Shown: positions 22,155 to 34,005 of the stretch, in pieces
Layout of the letters: every line of letters starts with the position of its first letter
Numbering within the stretch: the first letter of the stretch is position 1
NCBI GenBank assembly: GCA_030272585.1
Contig: BSYQ01000001.1
Location: 6,076,001-6,140,000, forward strand
From: Bryopsis sp. KO-2023
Lineage: Eukaryota; Chlorophyta; Ulvophyceae; Bryopsidales; Bryopsidaceae
DNA: 64,000 nucleotides
Direction: 5' to 3'
Position numbers and translations under genes: made by a program
The notes under the pieces: model-generated
The model's input: the letters and a program-made list of their open reading frames with translations, nothing else
Databases searched by the model: none
Told to the model about the DNA's origin: nothing

Positions 22155-24057
22155 TTATGCAAAGGAAACGTCCTTCAAATCAGAGCATCCCAACTCCTCC
22201 AGCTTCTGGAAAGCCGTGGCGAAATCCGAGAAAAACTGCTTGCGGTCCTCGGCATACAGCTGCACATATTTCTTGAACTCAGGGTCCTCGATCATAACTA
22301 AATCTGCTGGGAGCATCATCAGCTTTTTCGTGGCAGAGTCGGTGTATTGAAACACTCCAGACTCCAGCTTCTCCCCTTCCCAGGTCAAGTTGAGCAACAG
22401 CGTGTAATACAAGTTGGAGAATGTTGTGGGGGCGGGCGTCCAAGCCCCATCATATCCAGAAGCATCGGCATGCCCGCGTCCCAAGGTGTGGGCTCCAGCC
22501 AAAGCGACGATTTCCCGATCGTTGAAACCCATTCGGTAGAAAACGTCACGCATATGTTGGGCGGTCGCCTCCGGAGACCCTTTGTCAGCAGCAGGAAGAC
22601 GACCTTCGGGGGGAATCTCAGACGGATCCATTGCATCGACTCGACCTACATACATATATATATATATATCATTGATTGATTGATTGATTGATATTGAATA
22701 TATTGAATTGAAATTGCTTTACACACGGCCAAGAGGTCGAGTGCAGCCCATTCACGGAAATGTGAGATTGGCTATATAGATATGCATTACATTATATTTC
22801 CAAGGATCAGCATTCCGATGTTGTTTTGCTTGTTTTGCAAACCTGCAACGTTTTAGATGGTGGATCGAACCTGTCTTTCTGATCAGAGCGGCACAAGATG
22901 CTACGTTTATTAGAAAAAACGAAACCTCTACCTGAACGCCATCCAATGGTTGGACCCCCCAGAGCCTCGACCGCAACAACTCCCCCAAAAGTGTAGAGAT
23001 CAGCATAGCTCAGACCCTGATCAAGATGAAACATAAATCATCATCTTTATCGTTTCATTTTGAACCTTACAATCGGGAACTACGCCTGAATCGAAAGCTG
23101 TGCACGGTGTATTTTTCAAGATGAAAATTCAGTTTGTGCCTGATCTGTTCAGCGGCTTCCTCTGCTGGATTCTTGCAATGGAAACGTTGATCGATTTTTT
23201 GATTGACGATCTTCGATCGGATCCTGTCGTCTGATCAAATTCCTGGAAGATTCGAAAGCCTGACCAACCACACCTGGTCCGCGTACTTGGCGTGGATCGG
23301 TTCCATCCAAGACGTCGCCTTGTTCAGACCAGCGTTCGCGCCGTGCGCCAGCTCTTCCCTGAACCGGATCGTCCCTTTCGACGACCCTCCCGACTTAGAC
23401 ATCTTGTCGTACGTCCCGCTGGAGTGCCAAGCCAAGCGCACGAGCGTCGGGCCCTTGTCTGCGTCGGCTTTGATCAACTCTTTGATGTCCGCCTTCACCG
23501 CAGAATAATCCACTTCTTTGCTACCTTCGAGGAAATCGAAAACTCCAGCGTCCGCGGTCGGCACTCTTGTCACCAGAGGCGCCACCGCCACAGTGGCGAG
23601 CAAAGCGCGACGATTTACACACGCTGCGCTTTCTGCGAACACACCAAACGGGAGGTGTTGGGATCAGTTGGCGTGGGACATCATCGTTTAACAAGCTTTG
23701 CTGTGCTGAACAAACGAGAGTAGTCGCACACACCCTGGGGATCTCGTGCAGCAGCGACGACTGTCGGGGTTCGCCGAGCAGTCTCGGGGCGTGCAGTAGC
23801 AGGAAGCGTCACACCTGCGCACCGGAGCGAGCCAACTCACAAAATCGGACCCCAGCCCATCCATGAGGATCACAACCAGCACAGGAGCGCCAGTATAGTG
23901 CTGTTCGAATACCCAGGCTTCGTGAGATCTTTCTTGTGACACGACAGAAATTGCAGCCTCCAGGAATTCTGTCGTGAGGCGTCGACGAGCTGATCGACTT
24001 ACCTGTGAGGGCGACCTGGCGTGAAAAGCGAGACATTCCTGGCTGGACGGTGGCCAT
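22155..24057 (-). CDS. APX: Class I haem peroxidase (ascorbate peroxidase-like), predicted thylakoid lumen
   Basis: Reduces H2O2, probably with ascorbate, beside the photosynthetic membrane. Exon 1 (ATG 24057, MATVQPGMSRFSRQVALTG) plus exon 2 (VTLPATARPETARRTPTVVAAARD) form a Ser/Thr/Arg-rich, acid-poor leader like a stromal transit peptide. Exon 3 begins ESAACVNRRALLATVAVAPLV...TADAG: a twin-arginine, hydrophobic core and AxA cleavage site, a typical lumen signal. The catalytic distal R-W-H is in LVRLAWHSSGTYD (about 23450) and the proximal histidine in GAHTLGRGHADASGYDG (about 22480). The exon encoding DLYTFGGVVAVEALGGP is at about 22930-23020. The stop is TAA 22155-22157. An alternative in-frame ATG at 24138 would add 27 residues. 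Substrate preference (ascorbate versus cytochrome c) is inferred. Confidence 0.88.
22653..22692. repeat. TA and GATT microsatellites in an APX intron
   Basis: A run of TA dinucleotides is followed at once by four to five ATTG/GATT units, beside the acceptor of the exon encoding RVDAMDPSE. Confidence 0.8.
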
Positions 24058-24275
24058 CGTGGAGAGAGATCGAAAAAACGGTGGAAACGACGACTGCTTG
24101 CAAGCAGGTTTCAACACTGGGCCCTGCAGAACGTGCATTTGAGCGTCATTGTGATTGTTCGTACGACAGATGGTCTTCCAAAAAAAGCAACCAAGTGAAA
24201 AACATTGTCATTAACGATAATGTAAACGTCGAGAGCAAGAAAGCCAAAGAAACAAAGAAAGCCAGCCAAGGTCTC

Positions 24276-24308
24276 AACCCCCAACCCCCAACCCCCAACC
24301 CCCAACCC
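24276..24308. repeat. (AACCCCC)4 interstitial repeat
   Basis: Four perfect 7-bp units AACCCCC (24276-24303) and a partial fifth. The other strand reads TTGGGGG, resembling telomeric repeats in composition but not identical to the plant TTTAGGG. Confidence 0.85.
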
Positions 24309-24358
24309 AATATTTAAATGAACTCCATATTTTTTTCTATTTCTATTTTTATTTGTAT

Positions 24359-24770
24359 TTATGTCATTTCCTTGATGAGGAATCCCGCTCCCTTCATCCA
24401 AGACTGTAGTCGATCGAAGGGCAATTTGACATAGGGCTGGAACAGCGGCACCAAAACCGATCGAAACAGGTTGTTGATTGTGCGCGATCGGATTAGTGGA
24501 TCGCATATGGCGTTTCGCCTACGTGACAGAAACTGTGGGAAAATATAAGGAAAGAGTGTGGTGTTTCGGATAACTTTTTCGTGTAAAAACGATTGGTTCA
24601 ATGCGTGTTTCCTAGACTTTCGTAAGAAGTCGGGTCGAACTGTCCCCGACTGAGTCTCAACCAAGGAACACCATTCAACACAGGTCAATGTTACATAAAT
24701 AGCGTTAGTGTTGGTACAATTCAACACCTCTGAGAGCAAAGCCAAACGAGAAAACTCCGGTGTGTTCAGA
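24359..24770 (-). CDS. Possible 3' exons of an unrecognised gene
   Basis: Minus-strand frame with protein-like stretches: KYLNTPEFSRLALLSEVL, then after a good intron end (TTTTCCCACAG near 24532) FLSRRRNAICDPLIRSR and VLVPLFQPYVKLPFDRLQSW, ending TGA at 24359. A further open stretch at 24960-25090 (TTAYRIFMVANFSELETAF) could be an upstream exon. The helical, leucine-rich pattern is suggestive of a helical-repeat protein, but I cannot assign a family, and no start codon or complete model could be built. Confidence 0.27.
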
Positions 24771-24942
24771 TATTTTTGTGCTATGTGTGTTGTTACAGTC
24801 AGTTACAATCCCCGAATGAAAGCATGCATATTCCGATGAACCCATCCATATCGTGGTGGAGCCGCCAGTCTTGTGGCTTGTGTCCTGCTTTTGTGTTTGG
24901 GGATCTTGTTAAATTATGCTCAGAAGCAAAATGGCTTCTTAT

Positions 24943-24974
<32 letters not shown>

Positions 24975-26797
24975 CAGAGAAAGAGAGGGGGAGCCATTTG
25001 GAAGCAAAAGCTGTTTCCAACTCTGAAAAGTTCGCTACCATGAAAATCCTATATGCGGTAGTGATGCAGTCCATAATGGAACAGTGCAGTCTTCCTTCAA
25101 ATCTAGATTCAAAACCCCCAGAAAATGATTGCTTGTTTGTTTCGTTTGTGTTTTCTCAACTCAACTCTGGACAACACTCGGCACATCACAGAGCCGTTCA
25201 GGGTGCAATTCCGCTTTCGCTTCTCAACAATTAAGACAACATCAGTCACATTTCCAAACAAGCAGGGTCTCCCAAAAACTATCAATGATTACACATTGTT
25301 TTAGATTCCAATTGCTGTTCCTTCACCGCCCCCCACAGTCCCCCAATTTGCACTCACCACCAAAACAACATCCCAACTGAACCTATTCACCCATCGGAAA
25401 TACCCTCTCTGAATCCTCTAAACTCCGTTCATATAAGACACCCCCCCCCCCCCTCCCCCAACCAAACTCCAACCCCAATTTTTTCCCCAACACTTCACCA
25501 TAGCTCGCAAACCCAACAACAGAAACAAGCAGAAAGAAAAAAAAAACAAACAGAGCACAAACGAGACAATTGTTTGTTTTCACCTTTTTTTTTTCTTCCC
25601 CGTTGTTTTTCTTTCCCGTTGTTTTTCTTTCGCTTAATACAGTAGTGCTACTTCAATTTGACTAATTCCACCCATTCTTTTGTCCATTTTTTTTAAAGAT
25701 TGTCCTCGTGGAAGCCCACTAATATGGGTGTAAGCTGACAAAAATAAAAACCAACAAAAAAAAGAGAAAAGAAATGCAAGAAAAGCACAAAAAGAAACTG
25801 GGGTGCATGTTTTTTCATTGACATCATCACCCCCTTATGTTCTTATAATACTAACAAGCAAAGGTTAGGCATTTTGGCAGTAACAAAAAAAAAAGAAGAA
25901 ATTTGTGGATAAGGAGGGGAAAAATATGTATATATATATTTTTTTTTTTGTTTAAAAAAAAAAAATGCACAGCAACAACGGAAAAAGAGCTGGTAATACT
26001 ACAAATTTTTTTCTTCTCTTTCTTTTTCTCTTTTCTTTTTTTTTCCTTTTTCGATTCGACTAGTCGTGTTATGGATAGGATTCCACAAGCATTGGGTTTT
26101 CTTAAATAATAAAACAAAAAAAAAACAAGCAAACAAGGGGTGGCATCCAAACACCGAATATATTTGGCGAGTTCGGTGCATCGATAAAACAAAGACATTG
26201 ATTTTTGATCTCTGGACGGGGAAAGCTAGCGGAAGACCCCCCCCAGGTCCAAGACTCAAATGAATAATTTACACACCGAACAACAATCACGACGAACTAC
26301 CCTTGAAACAAGAAAAAGGAATTTTCACAAAGAAAAAGAAAGTTCTAACCAAAAAAAAAAAAAGAATAAACGCCTTGACAAATTCCCAGCTTGAAAACCC
26401 CACATCGCCATCCATTTCTTTTTTCTATTGCCTGCATTTTTTTTTTCTTTTCTTCACCCCCCCCTCCCCTTTCCCAACACTCATCCTTTTATCTGTTTTC
26501 CACCACCATTTTTCTGAACACCTCCGATCCATCCGTTCAAAATTCTTTCCCTCCTGACCCCACGATTCGAGAAAAAGCCCTTGTCTTTTTCTCTTTTTAA
26601 ATTCAAAGAATTTGGCAGAAGTTTTCTTCCCCCCCCCCCCCCCCTCATTTTTTTCCCCCAAACTTTTTCCAAATTTCTTCCCCCCACTCCTTTTTTTTTT
26701 TTTTTTCAAACCCTTACACCCGTCTGGGATGGAAACCACCAGCATAGCCACAAGAAAAATGATGAAAGAAAAACACAGATATATGCAAACCAATATT

Positions 26798-29700
26798 CTA
26801 ATCAATATACGCCTCCCGCTTGGCTTTGCTAGTTTTCCGGTCCCTACCTTCATTTCCGTCTTTTGCTCGTTTGTATTTTCTGCTCTTTTCAGATTTATGA
26901 CCCTTGCTTTTGTGCTCATCTCTGTGGCGTTTCTTTCCACTCTTCCTCTTTTTGCCACCCTCCGACCTGTCGCCATCACCAAACACAAAAAAAACTTGAG
27001 GACCCCAAAAAGGCAATAGAATTAATTCTGTCTGACTGGATAAGAAAAAGAAAAACAGGAAAATGGGAACGGCTGGGTTTTTCACCTGTGCTTGTGCCGA
27101 GTAGGCTGCTCCATGGAGATCTCCAATTCAGGATCCACACCATCATCATCCAAGGATTGAAAATCAACATTTGCTTCAAGCTCCCATCGACCTCCAGGGC
27201 TGCCATGGTCCTGTCACCCAAAAAACAAAAACAAAGAAAACCAACCACATTACTATACTGCTCGTCTTCCCAAAACGCCATCACTGCTTATCAATCGAGT
27301 TCAATCAAAACATGTGCAGCCGAGACAGATAATGGAAAATTTTGACTCAAAAGCACTGACCTTTGCATGAATTTTGTGTTCGCCTTTGCCCTGCCCAACA
27401 GATGCAGGTCTTTCCCCGTCATAATCATCCCCCGAGAGAGATCCCCTGTCTGGCACAGAGTCAGGTCTACCCCCCCTCCAGTGATCCTCTTCGACATTGA
27501 ACCCACGGTTTGGAGGCCCCCCATGCAGAAACTCCTCCTCCTCATCAGGTTCCTCGACCCTTGGGTGTTTGATCTTACCTCCTGGACGCTGGGGCAAAGA
27601 CGATTGCCTTTCAAACTCTACTTCACCCCCTCTGCCATACTCATCCCCCCTCCTATCGAAATCGAAAGCGTCGCTCTGGATCCTGGGGCCTGGTCCGAGG
27701 GCAGCCGCCGGCCCACCCCTTCTGCTCACAAACTCAGGGGCTTCCTGGAGGACATCCCTGAGGTCCCGTTGTTTTCGTTTGCACTCTTCGAAGAACACTC
27801 GGCCTCGGCGTCTTTCTTGCTCAGTCATCTCTTGTTCCTCCCACTCGAATCGGTCGTCGTGGCGGCCCAACTCAGGATTGGGATGACGATGCAAGGGAGA
27901 ACGTGGTGGGGACAGCGGCGGGCCCCTCATTGGCTGAGGCCTGTCTCGCTGATCAGCATGCCTCAATGCAACGCTCCTCCGAGCAAATTCGGGGATGTCA
28001 GGACCTGGTCCAGGACTCCACACGAATCGATCGTCCTTGTGTATTCTTGGATCAAACTCACCAGATCTACCTCGCCGAAGCGGGCCTTCGCCGCGCATTC
28101 GGGCCCCCTCGGAGACTGTGGGGGTGCCATTGACAACGACAGGCTTCATCAGGCGGTCAGGTTTTTCCACTTTTTCATCGACAGATTTGTCGCTCGAGGC
28201 TTCAGGATATTCCACATGGGTCGGTCGAGAGGCCGATCGCTCAACGCCATTGCTGACCCGATCAGATGCACGTTCCTCCCGAATCACAGGGTCCATCCCC
28301 TTTCTGTGGTTGGGATCTGGCCTTCCCATTATCATGTCTGGGCTGTTCCGTCGAATCCGGGTCCCCATTTCTCCACTGAATCGCCTCAACTGGGCAGACC
28401 GCACCTCGTCTGGACTCCTAGGAATGGGCCTCATGTACCGGCGTTCCATATCTCTGTCCCCACTCACGCTTGGTGGCTCCTCGATTCGGGGCCCTCGCGG
28501 AGGATTGAATTCCCGAGGAGGTAAGCCTGGCTCATCGAACCTTCCATAAGGTTCAGGATGCAACCCAGGTCCACGAAACTCTCTCCTGGCATATCGAGGA
28601 TCTTCCATTTCACCCCAGAATTCCCTCTGAAACTCCTCCCTCGGCCCGAATCCTTCCATTCTAGGGTGCGGCAAGTCTCGATGATACATCTCCCTGTGGT
28701 AAGGAGGGTATGGCGGGGGACCGTGCATGTACCCGGGTGGCCTGACAGGCTCGTGAGGGAATGGTCTCTCTCCGTAGGGAAACCACTCAGGTTCATGAGG
28801 GAAAGGCCCAGGCTGCCAATGCCGACCCTCGGGTCCCCATGGTCTCTCATACATTCCAGCCGGAGGTGGTCGCATGGGTCCCACGTAATCCCCGGGGTAG
28901 GGTCGATAATCAGGCGGTGGACCATCACGCGGTAGAGGCCTTTGCTTTCTTTGGTGGTACATGGGGGGTGGTGACCTGCTGCGGATTCTAATGGGGGGTT
29001 GTTCCCTCTCGCGGAATGCGCCTGGCAGCGGAGACCGGCCCCTTTCCACCGTCCCTACGCTCTCCTCCCGTCTGTTGGACTGTTCCCTCATGGTCATTTC
29101 CGACCTGTGGTCCTCGCGAAACTTTTGGAAATCATCTTCCGGAATGGGTCTCCCCTCAAAGAAAGCTCTCCGAAGCTGACCCAGGGTCGCATCCGGCAAG
29201 TTATTTTTCACAACGGGGAACATCATACCGAAGGGATCCACGAAGGATGGCAAGCTCATCAGGGCATTCCATGGGCTGGGTTTGTTCGCACCCCCTGCTG
29301 TTCCTCCTCCACTACCGCCACCAGGAGGGCCAGCTTCGACTATGGCCATTGTTTGCCTCTCGTCTCCCTCAGGTTTTTCCATTCCAGAAGCTTCGTTCAA
29401 TCCCCTGCCTTCCAGGTCCCCGCCCTCCACTTTCACAACGATTCCTCCCTCCCCGCCACTATCACCCCCTTGCTTTTCCCCAGGTGTTTGACCACCAGTT
29501 TTCTCATCTCCTTCACCTTCACCACCCCCCTGATTCTTATACCGGTCAGGCTTGGGCACACCAGCCATTTCTTGCTCGAATTTTTTCAGGTTTGGTTTCA
29601 ATCTCGCCCGCTCCCCGTTCGGCATCAACAGGCCCCCCTGGTCGTCTTTCTCGAGCATGGACGAAGGAATGCCCGTCGGATAACGCACACGTTTGAAGTC

Positions 29701-30360
29701 GTACGCTGGGTCGCCGTTTGTCGGGCAATCCTCAATATAGTGCCCAGGAATATTGCAACGATGGCAAACGTATCCGTACGGTGGAATTCCCAGCCCTCTT
29801 CCCCCACGATTTCTGCCACCCCGACCTCGAGGTCCCTGCAAAACTCCTCGCCCTCTCCCCCATGACCCAGCCTGTCCCCCCCTCGCATTCAATTCCACTT
29901 GCCACGATTGATGTAGCCCCTTCGCCAACTGTTTGACGGCGGCATCTTCGTCCTCGTCCGGGGCAGGTGCGAATGCGTCGGGTCCGAACGGGTCCTCCTC
30001 TTCCTTTTCCTTCGCCTCGGCGTTCGCGGGCACCACGAGCGGTTCAGATTTCGACCGTGGCTCCGATTCTTTCGCCTGGAGGGCAATCGGTGGAGCGCGA
30101 ACCGCCGGGCTGCGTTTCGCGATAACCGAAGCGTTTTTTCGAATCATCCGGTTGTTTTGCTTGTACTCCTCCTGAGTACGTGGCTCGAAAAGTTCGATCA
30201 CCGTGGTCCTGTCCTTCCACACCCCCGTCTTCTTCGATATCAAGTACTTGAGTTCTCCGATAGTGATGAATTCGCCATCGAACCGAACGAAGTCGAAGTC
30301 CTTCGACGAGCTGAACCTGTAGTAAACGTGCGACTGCCCATTCTTGGTTTCTACTCCCAT
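26798..30360 (-). CDS. RBBP6: RBBP6/Mpe1-like DWNN-domain protein lacking the RING finger
   Basis: Family members are subunits of the pre-mRNA 3'-end cleavage/polyadenylation machinery. ATG 30360 opens MGVETKNGQSHVYYRFSSSK, the ubiquitin-like DWNN domain (about residues 10-85, FDFVRFDGEFITIGELKYLI). A CCHC zinc knuckle (CHRCNIPGHYIEDC) follows near residue 200, then TGIPSSMLEKDDQGGLLMPNG as in the family. The RING finger that normally follows is absent: no cysteine clusters occur in the remaining 800 residues, which are Pro/Arg/Gly-rich with many RS-like and GPP repeats. Nearly all of it is one 3-kb exon (27361-30360). Two short 3' exons (27085-27210 and 26798-26970) give SLDDDGVDPELEISM and a Lys/Arg-rich tail ending KREAYID. 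Three upstream ORFs on the plus strand are shadows. Confidence 0.88.
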
Positions 30361-31028
30361 GCTCTCTCCCAATTCTTGTCGGTTTTTTTTCTCCTCGCTT
30401 CTTGTTCTCGAACGCGCGACTCACGCACCTTCCCCTTCTTTTTCAAAAGGCCTGAAGGCCGACAGCAATTGGACCAAGAACAGAATGGTGGGCATTTGAT
30501 GGGCAGGTCCAAACCGCCGTTAATGACGTCATATGATGTAACTCTGAGGAGGACGGCACGTGTCGAAACGAATTGCCAACCAATTTCTTGCAGAGTTTTT
30601 TGTCCCACAACCGATGAGCGACCGAGCATCGCCGCCCACACAAACACTTTCAAGAAATCCCTTTGGTCGTTTGGTCATTATGAATGCCCTGGTGGGGGGG
30701 AAATGAGGTTCAAGACAGGATCCCTCACTGGTGCTGAGATAAGGGAAACACATCAAAGGATACCCACATGGAGCCCACCTTTCAAAACCATATCAAACGT
30801 AATATAAAGTATTACACACTTGAAATACATACTCATACAATCCCCCCCACACTCAAAAACTCAGAATTGCCTCAATCTAATGCCATTGCTTCACGAAATT
30901 GAAGCTCTCTCTGCATTTCTTCCCCAAGCCATCTTTTTGAAATTGAACTTCGCAGGATGACAGACTGGGTGCAGAAACAATGGCACATCCGTCCCATTTT
31001 TGTTCCTTGTCTACGATTGTTGAACAAT
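30361..31028. other. Spacer upstream of RBBP6, downstream of IVD
   Basis: About 670 bp without a gene. It contains the palindrome TGACGTCA (30524-30531), 164 bp upstream of the RBBP6 start codon, a consensus bZIP/CRE-type site. Confidence 0.5.
30524..30531. promoter_or_regulatory. TGACGTCA bZIP/CRE-like palindrome upstream of RBBP6
   Basis: Perfect 8-bp palindrome within the presumed promoter. Similar ACGTCA cores occur in other promoters of this window (17486, 33891, 54723). Function is inferred. Confidence 0.35.
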
Positions 31029-33806
31029 CTATTGATATTCCTTGAACAACTCCCTTCCGATCAAGATCCTTCGAATCTCGCTGGTCCCAGCTCCGATTTC
31101 GTACATTTTGGCATCCCTCAAAATACGTCCTGTTGGGTACTCGTTGATATAACCATTGCCTCCGAGAATCTAGCACAACAACAATCATTTCCCTCATTCT
31201 CTTGATAATATATGGGTATTATGAAAAAAAATGACACCAAATAATGTATGTTCTCTACAACAGCTCCCCCCCCCAAAGACCCCCCAGGACAAAAAAAGTT
31301 AAAAACAATGGGTCGGAGATTGAAAATGGAGGCATAAACGCCCTAGCATGGGTAACTCCCTATTTGCCATTCTTAAAACGGGGATGATTTTCAGATTGCA
31401 TGAAAGCCCAAATGTCACCTGTATAGCATCCAATGCCATTCTCGTGGCGTTCTCTCCAGTGTAGAGAATCACAGCAGCACAGTCTTTTCGGTTGGGACCT
31501 TGAGCATCGGCTTTCTCCGCCGTTGAGTAAACGAAAGCCCGAGATGCCTGGGTGACTGTGTACATGTCTGCCAGCTTTGCTTGAATCAACTGATGCAGAA
31601 ACCACCAACAAAGGCATGCCCGTTACTGCTTGTTGGGAATTTTTTGATCGCATGGTTGGAAAACCATTTTCAACATCCCACGAGCAATTCATCGAGAGGA
31701 ATATAAGCTGGAAAACCCCAAATCGACGATAAAAACTAATGAACCTGTTTGCAACAATGCGACTCATTGCACACTAGATGCTCTTTCAAAAACCAAGAAG
31801 GGAAGCTTACTTGAAATTCACCAATTCGCTGTCCAAATTGCTTGCGATCGTGCACGTATGGGAGGCAGATATCGAGACATGCTTGCATCAACCCGACCGG
31901 CCCAGCGGCAAGAACCAGCCTTTCGTAGTCGAGGCCGCTCATCAAAACATACACTCCTTTGTTGACCTCCCCCAACACGTTTTCCTTAGGAACCTGATCA
32001 ACAAGCCATATCCAACACAGACTCTTCAACCAAGTGCAAAAAGACCCACACACTTCTTTTCTCAAGAATCCACAATTTCGTTTTGAACTGTTGTGCAATT
32101 TTTCCAGATGCATGCTTCGCTGAATATACCAGACACTGGCAGAACAGTTGATCGACAGTTCCAGCTTTTTCTGATGGAACTCTTGAAATCTCCAGTACAC
32201 ATTTTTTCAAACACCTGACCAAAAATTAGCTCTAGGTTCATATACATATATATTAGCCAGTTTCCATGCACTGATGTTTGCGAAAGAAGGATGAGCAAGG
32301 CATCTTGCCTTGCAGTTGTTAAAAATGAGCTCGCATGTGTCGCTCCCCCTCATACCAAGTTTGTCCAGCTTTTGTGCAGTCGAAAATCCCTCCATACCCT
32401 TTTCAATGATGAAACAAGTGATGCCGTGGGATCCAGCGTCAGGCCTTGTCTTGGCATACACTATCAGCGTGTCTGCCTGTTCCACCAAAAAACCACTCTC
32501 ACACACACACTCACGAACAGCATCCGAGGTCAAAACAGCAAAAATTACCCCACCTCAAAAAAATCAACCTACAATTATGGGCTCCCTCCCAAGGTTTACA
32601 AGCTAGTGACTGTTCCCCAAAAACCATTAGAATACTGTACCAAAATGGCGATTTGTGTGTTAAGTTTCTCAGGAGGAAATGGATCAACAAGATCAGGTTT
32701 CATCGATGCTTACCACTGTCCCATTCGTGCACCACATCTTGGTTCCGTTTAGCAAGAAATGATCGCCCATGTCCCTAGCTGCAGTCCTCATGCTAACCAC
32801 ATCAGACCCCGAACCTGGCTCGCTCATCGACAATGCACCGATGGTGTCTCCTGATCGTAACAAATCCAACTTCATGAGGGATGTCCACAGGTTTAACAAT
32901 TTGATGAGGAAGCTACACGTAGCATGTTGTGTGCATATGGGTTCCATAGGCTCATTTTTCAAATTTCGTTTTACAATCCGCAAATTGGCGGGAGGAGTTT
33001 TCATGAGCTTCAGATTCACTCAAATGTGAATGAATCTTATCATGATACTGACCATTGGCATATTGTTCTTTTTTTTTTGGGGGGGGGGGGGGGGGAGGGG
33101 CGATTGCATGCAAGGTACATATCGATGATACCTGAAATGAGGCTGGGCAAGTACTTCTCTGCCTGACTCTTTGTGGCATGTCTCAAGAGTTGAGTGATGC
33201 ACAAATTGCTGTGAGCGCCATAGCTCAGTGCCACAGATCCAGAGGCTCTGCTCAGCTCCTGGATTTGAAGCAAAAATTTCTTCAATGCCAGAAACATAAG
33301 ACACTCTCTGATCAACAAGTTGAGTTTTGTGAGCATCAGCTAGGCCCCAAACTAGGCAATATGGGGTCATTCCTACCTCCATCGCAATGCACTGGTGCAC
33401 GTATCCTAAGCCCAGTCCACCATACTCCGCGGGTGCCGTGATGCCTGTCACGCCCCAATCACGCAGTCAGCACAACGTATTCAAACTGCCCCGAAACAAA
33501 ACTTGGAGGTCCAAAATACCAGTTTTTCCCACCGTGTAGACCAAAATCTCCCATCATTTTCCACAGGTTGACGTCTTTTGGAAAGGCGTTGTCCCGATCG
33601 ACTTGCTCTGCCCTCGCTTTCACGTGTTCTGAGGCGAAACCAGCGACAAGGTCGCGGAATTCCCCAACCGTCGGAGCATCGCTCCCCTCTGCAGGAACGT
33701 CGACGCTTCCTGCGCTGACTGACAAGAAGCGCCAGCTCGACCCCAATGCTCTGACAGATTGAGAACAGCTCCTGGAGGTCCGTAGCAGATCCACTAAAGC
33801 CTTCAT
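31029..33806 (-). CDS. IVD: Isovaleryl-CoA dehydrogenase, mitochondrial
   Basis: FAD enzyme of leucine degradation that oxidises isovaleryl-CoA and passes electrons to ETF in the mitochondrial matrix. ATG 33806 starts [21 protein letters not shown], a basic presequence. Conserved blocks: [46 protein letters not shown] (33190-33260); [19 protein letters not shown] (about 32800); [21 protein letters not shown] (about 32450); and the catalytic-base segment [18 protein letters not shown] (31880-31940), whose glutamate is placed as in human IVD rather than as in medium-chain dehydrogenases. The C-terminus is [21 protein letters not shown]...RELFKEYQ, stop TAG 31029-31031. About eight exons; one intron contains a T11-G16 run (33067-33097). 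It is divergent from NUP188. Confidence 0.93.
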
Positions 33807-34005
33807 TTTACCTTCCCACGCGCGCTCACAAGCTAGGAAAAGTCGTGCTGGGGGGCAGGACTTTCAACGTTTAAAACACCCGTGTGAACGACGTCACGTA
33901 CAGGTGGACTCCAGAATCCTACGCGATCCTCACGTGACTGACTTCTTGCGTGAGCGACAACGTAGATACTGGCTGCAGGGGGTCGTCCTGTGTCGGCGTG
34001 GTGAA
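33807..34005. promoter_or_regulatory. Divergent promoter of IVD and NUP188
   Basis: 199 bp between opposite start codons. It contains GACGTCACGT (33890-33899, overlapping ACGTCA and CACGT cores) and the palindrome TCACGTGA (33930-33937, G-box type). The sites suggest bZIP/bHLH control, by inference only. Confidence 0.45.

Larger units (their letters stand above)
24058..26797. other. Long low-complexity region between APX and RBBP6
   Basis: About 2.7 kb upstream of APX and downstream of RBBP6. It contains C17 and C19 runs (about 25441 and 26630), T/A runs, an (AG)n tract at 24944-24970, a 7-bp repeat at 24276-24308, and tandem CCGTTGTTTTTCTTT units near 25600. Apart from the weak exons listed at 24359-24770, no gene is seen. 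The 25380-26780 part looks wholly non-coding. Confidence 0.5.

Noticed and set aside
24359..25090. Assignment of the minus-strand exons to a PCI/COP9-signalosome subunit
   Set aside because: The helical pattern is only loosely similar, the order of segments does not fit CSN1 or CSN3, and no complete gene model or start could be built.
26900..27360. Plus-strand frame LVCIFCSFQIYDPCFCAHLCGV as a cysteine-rich peptide
   Set aside because: It is antisense to the lysine-rich last exon of RBBP6.
27301..30424. Long plus-strand frames opposite the RBBP6 exon
   Set aside because: They are antisense shadows of a 3-kb GC-rich coding exon; none shows a family signature, and the minus strand carries clear DWNN and zinc-knuckle domains.
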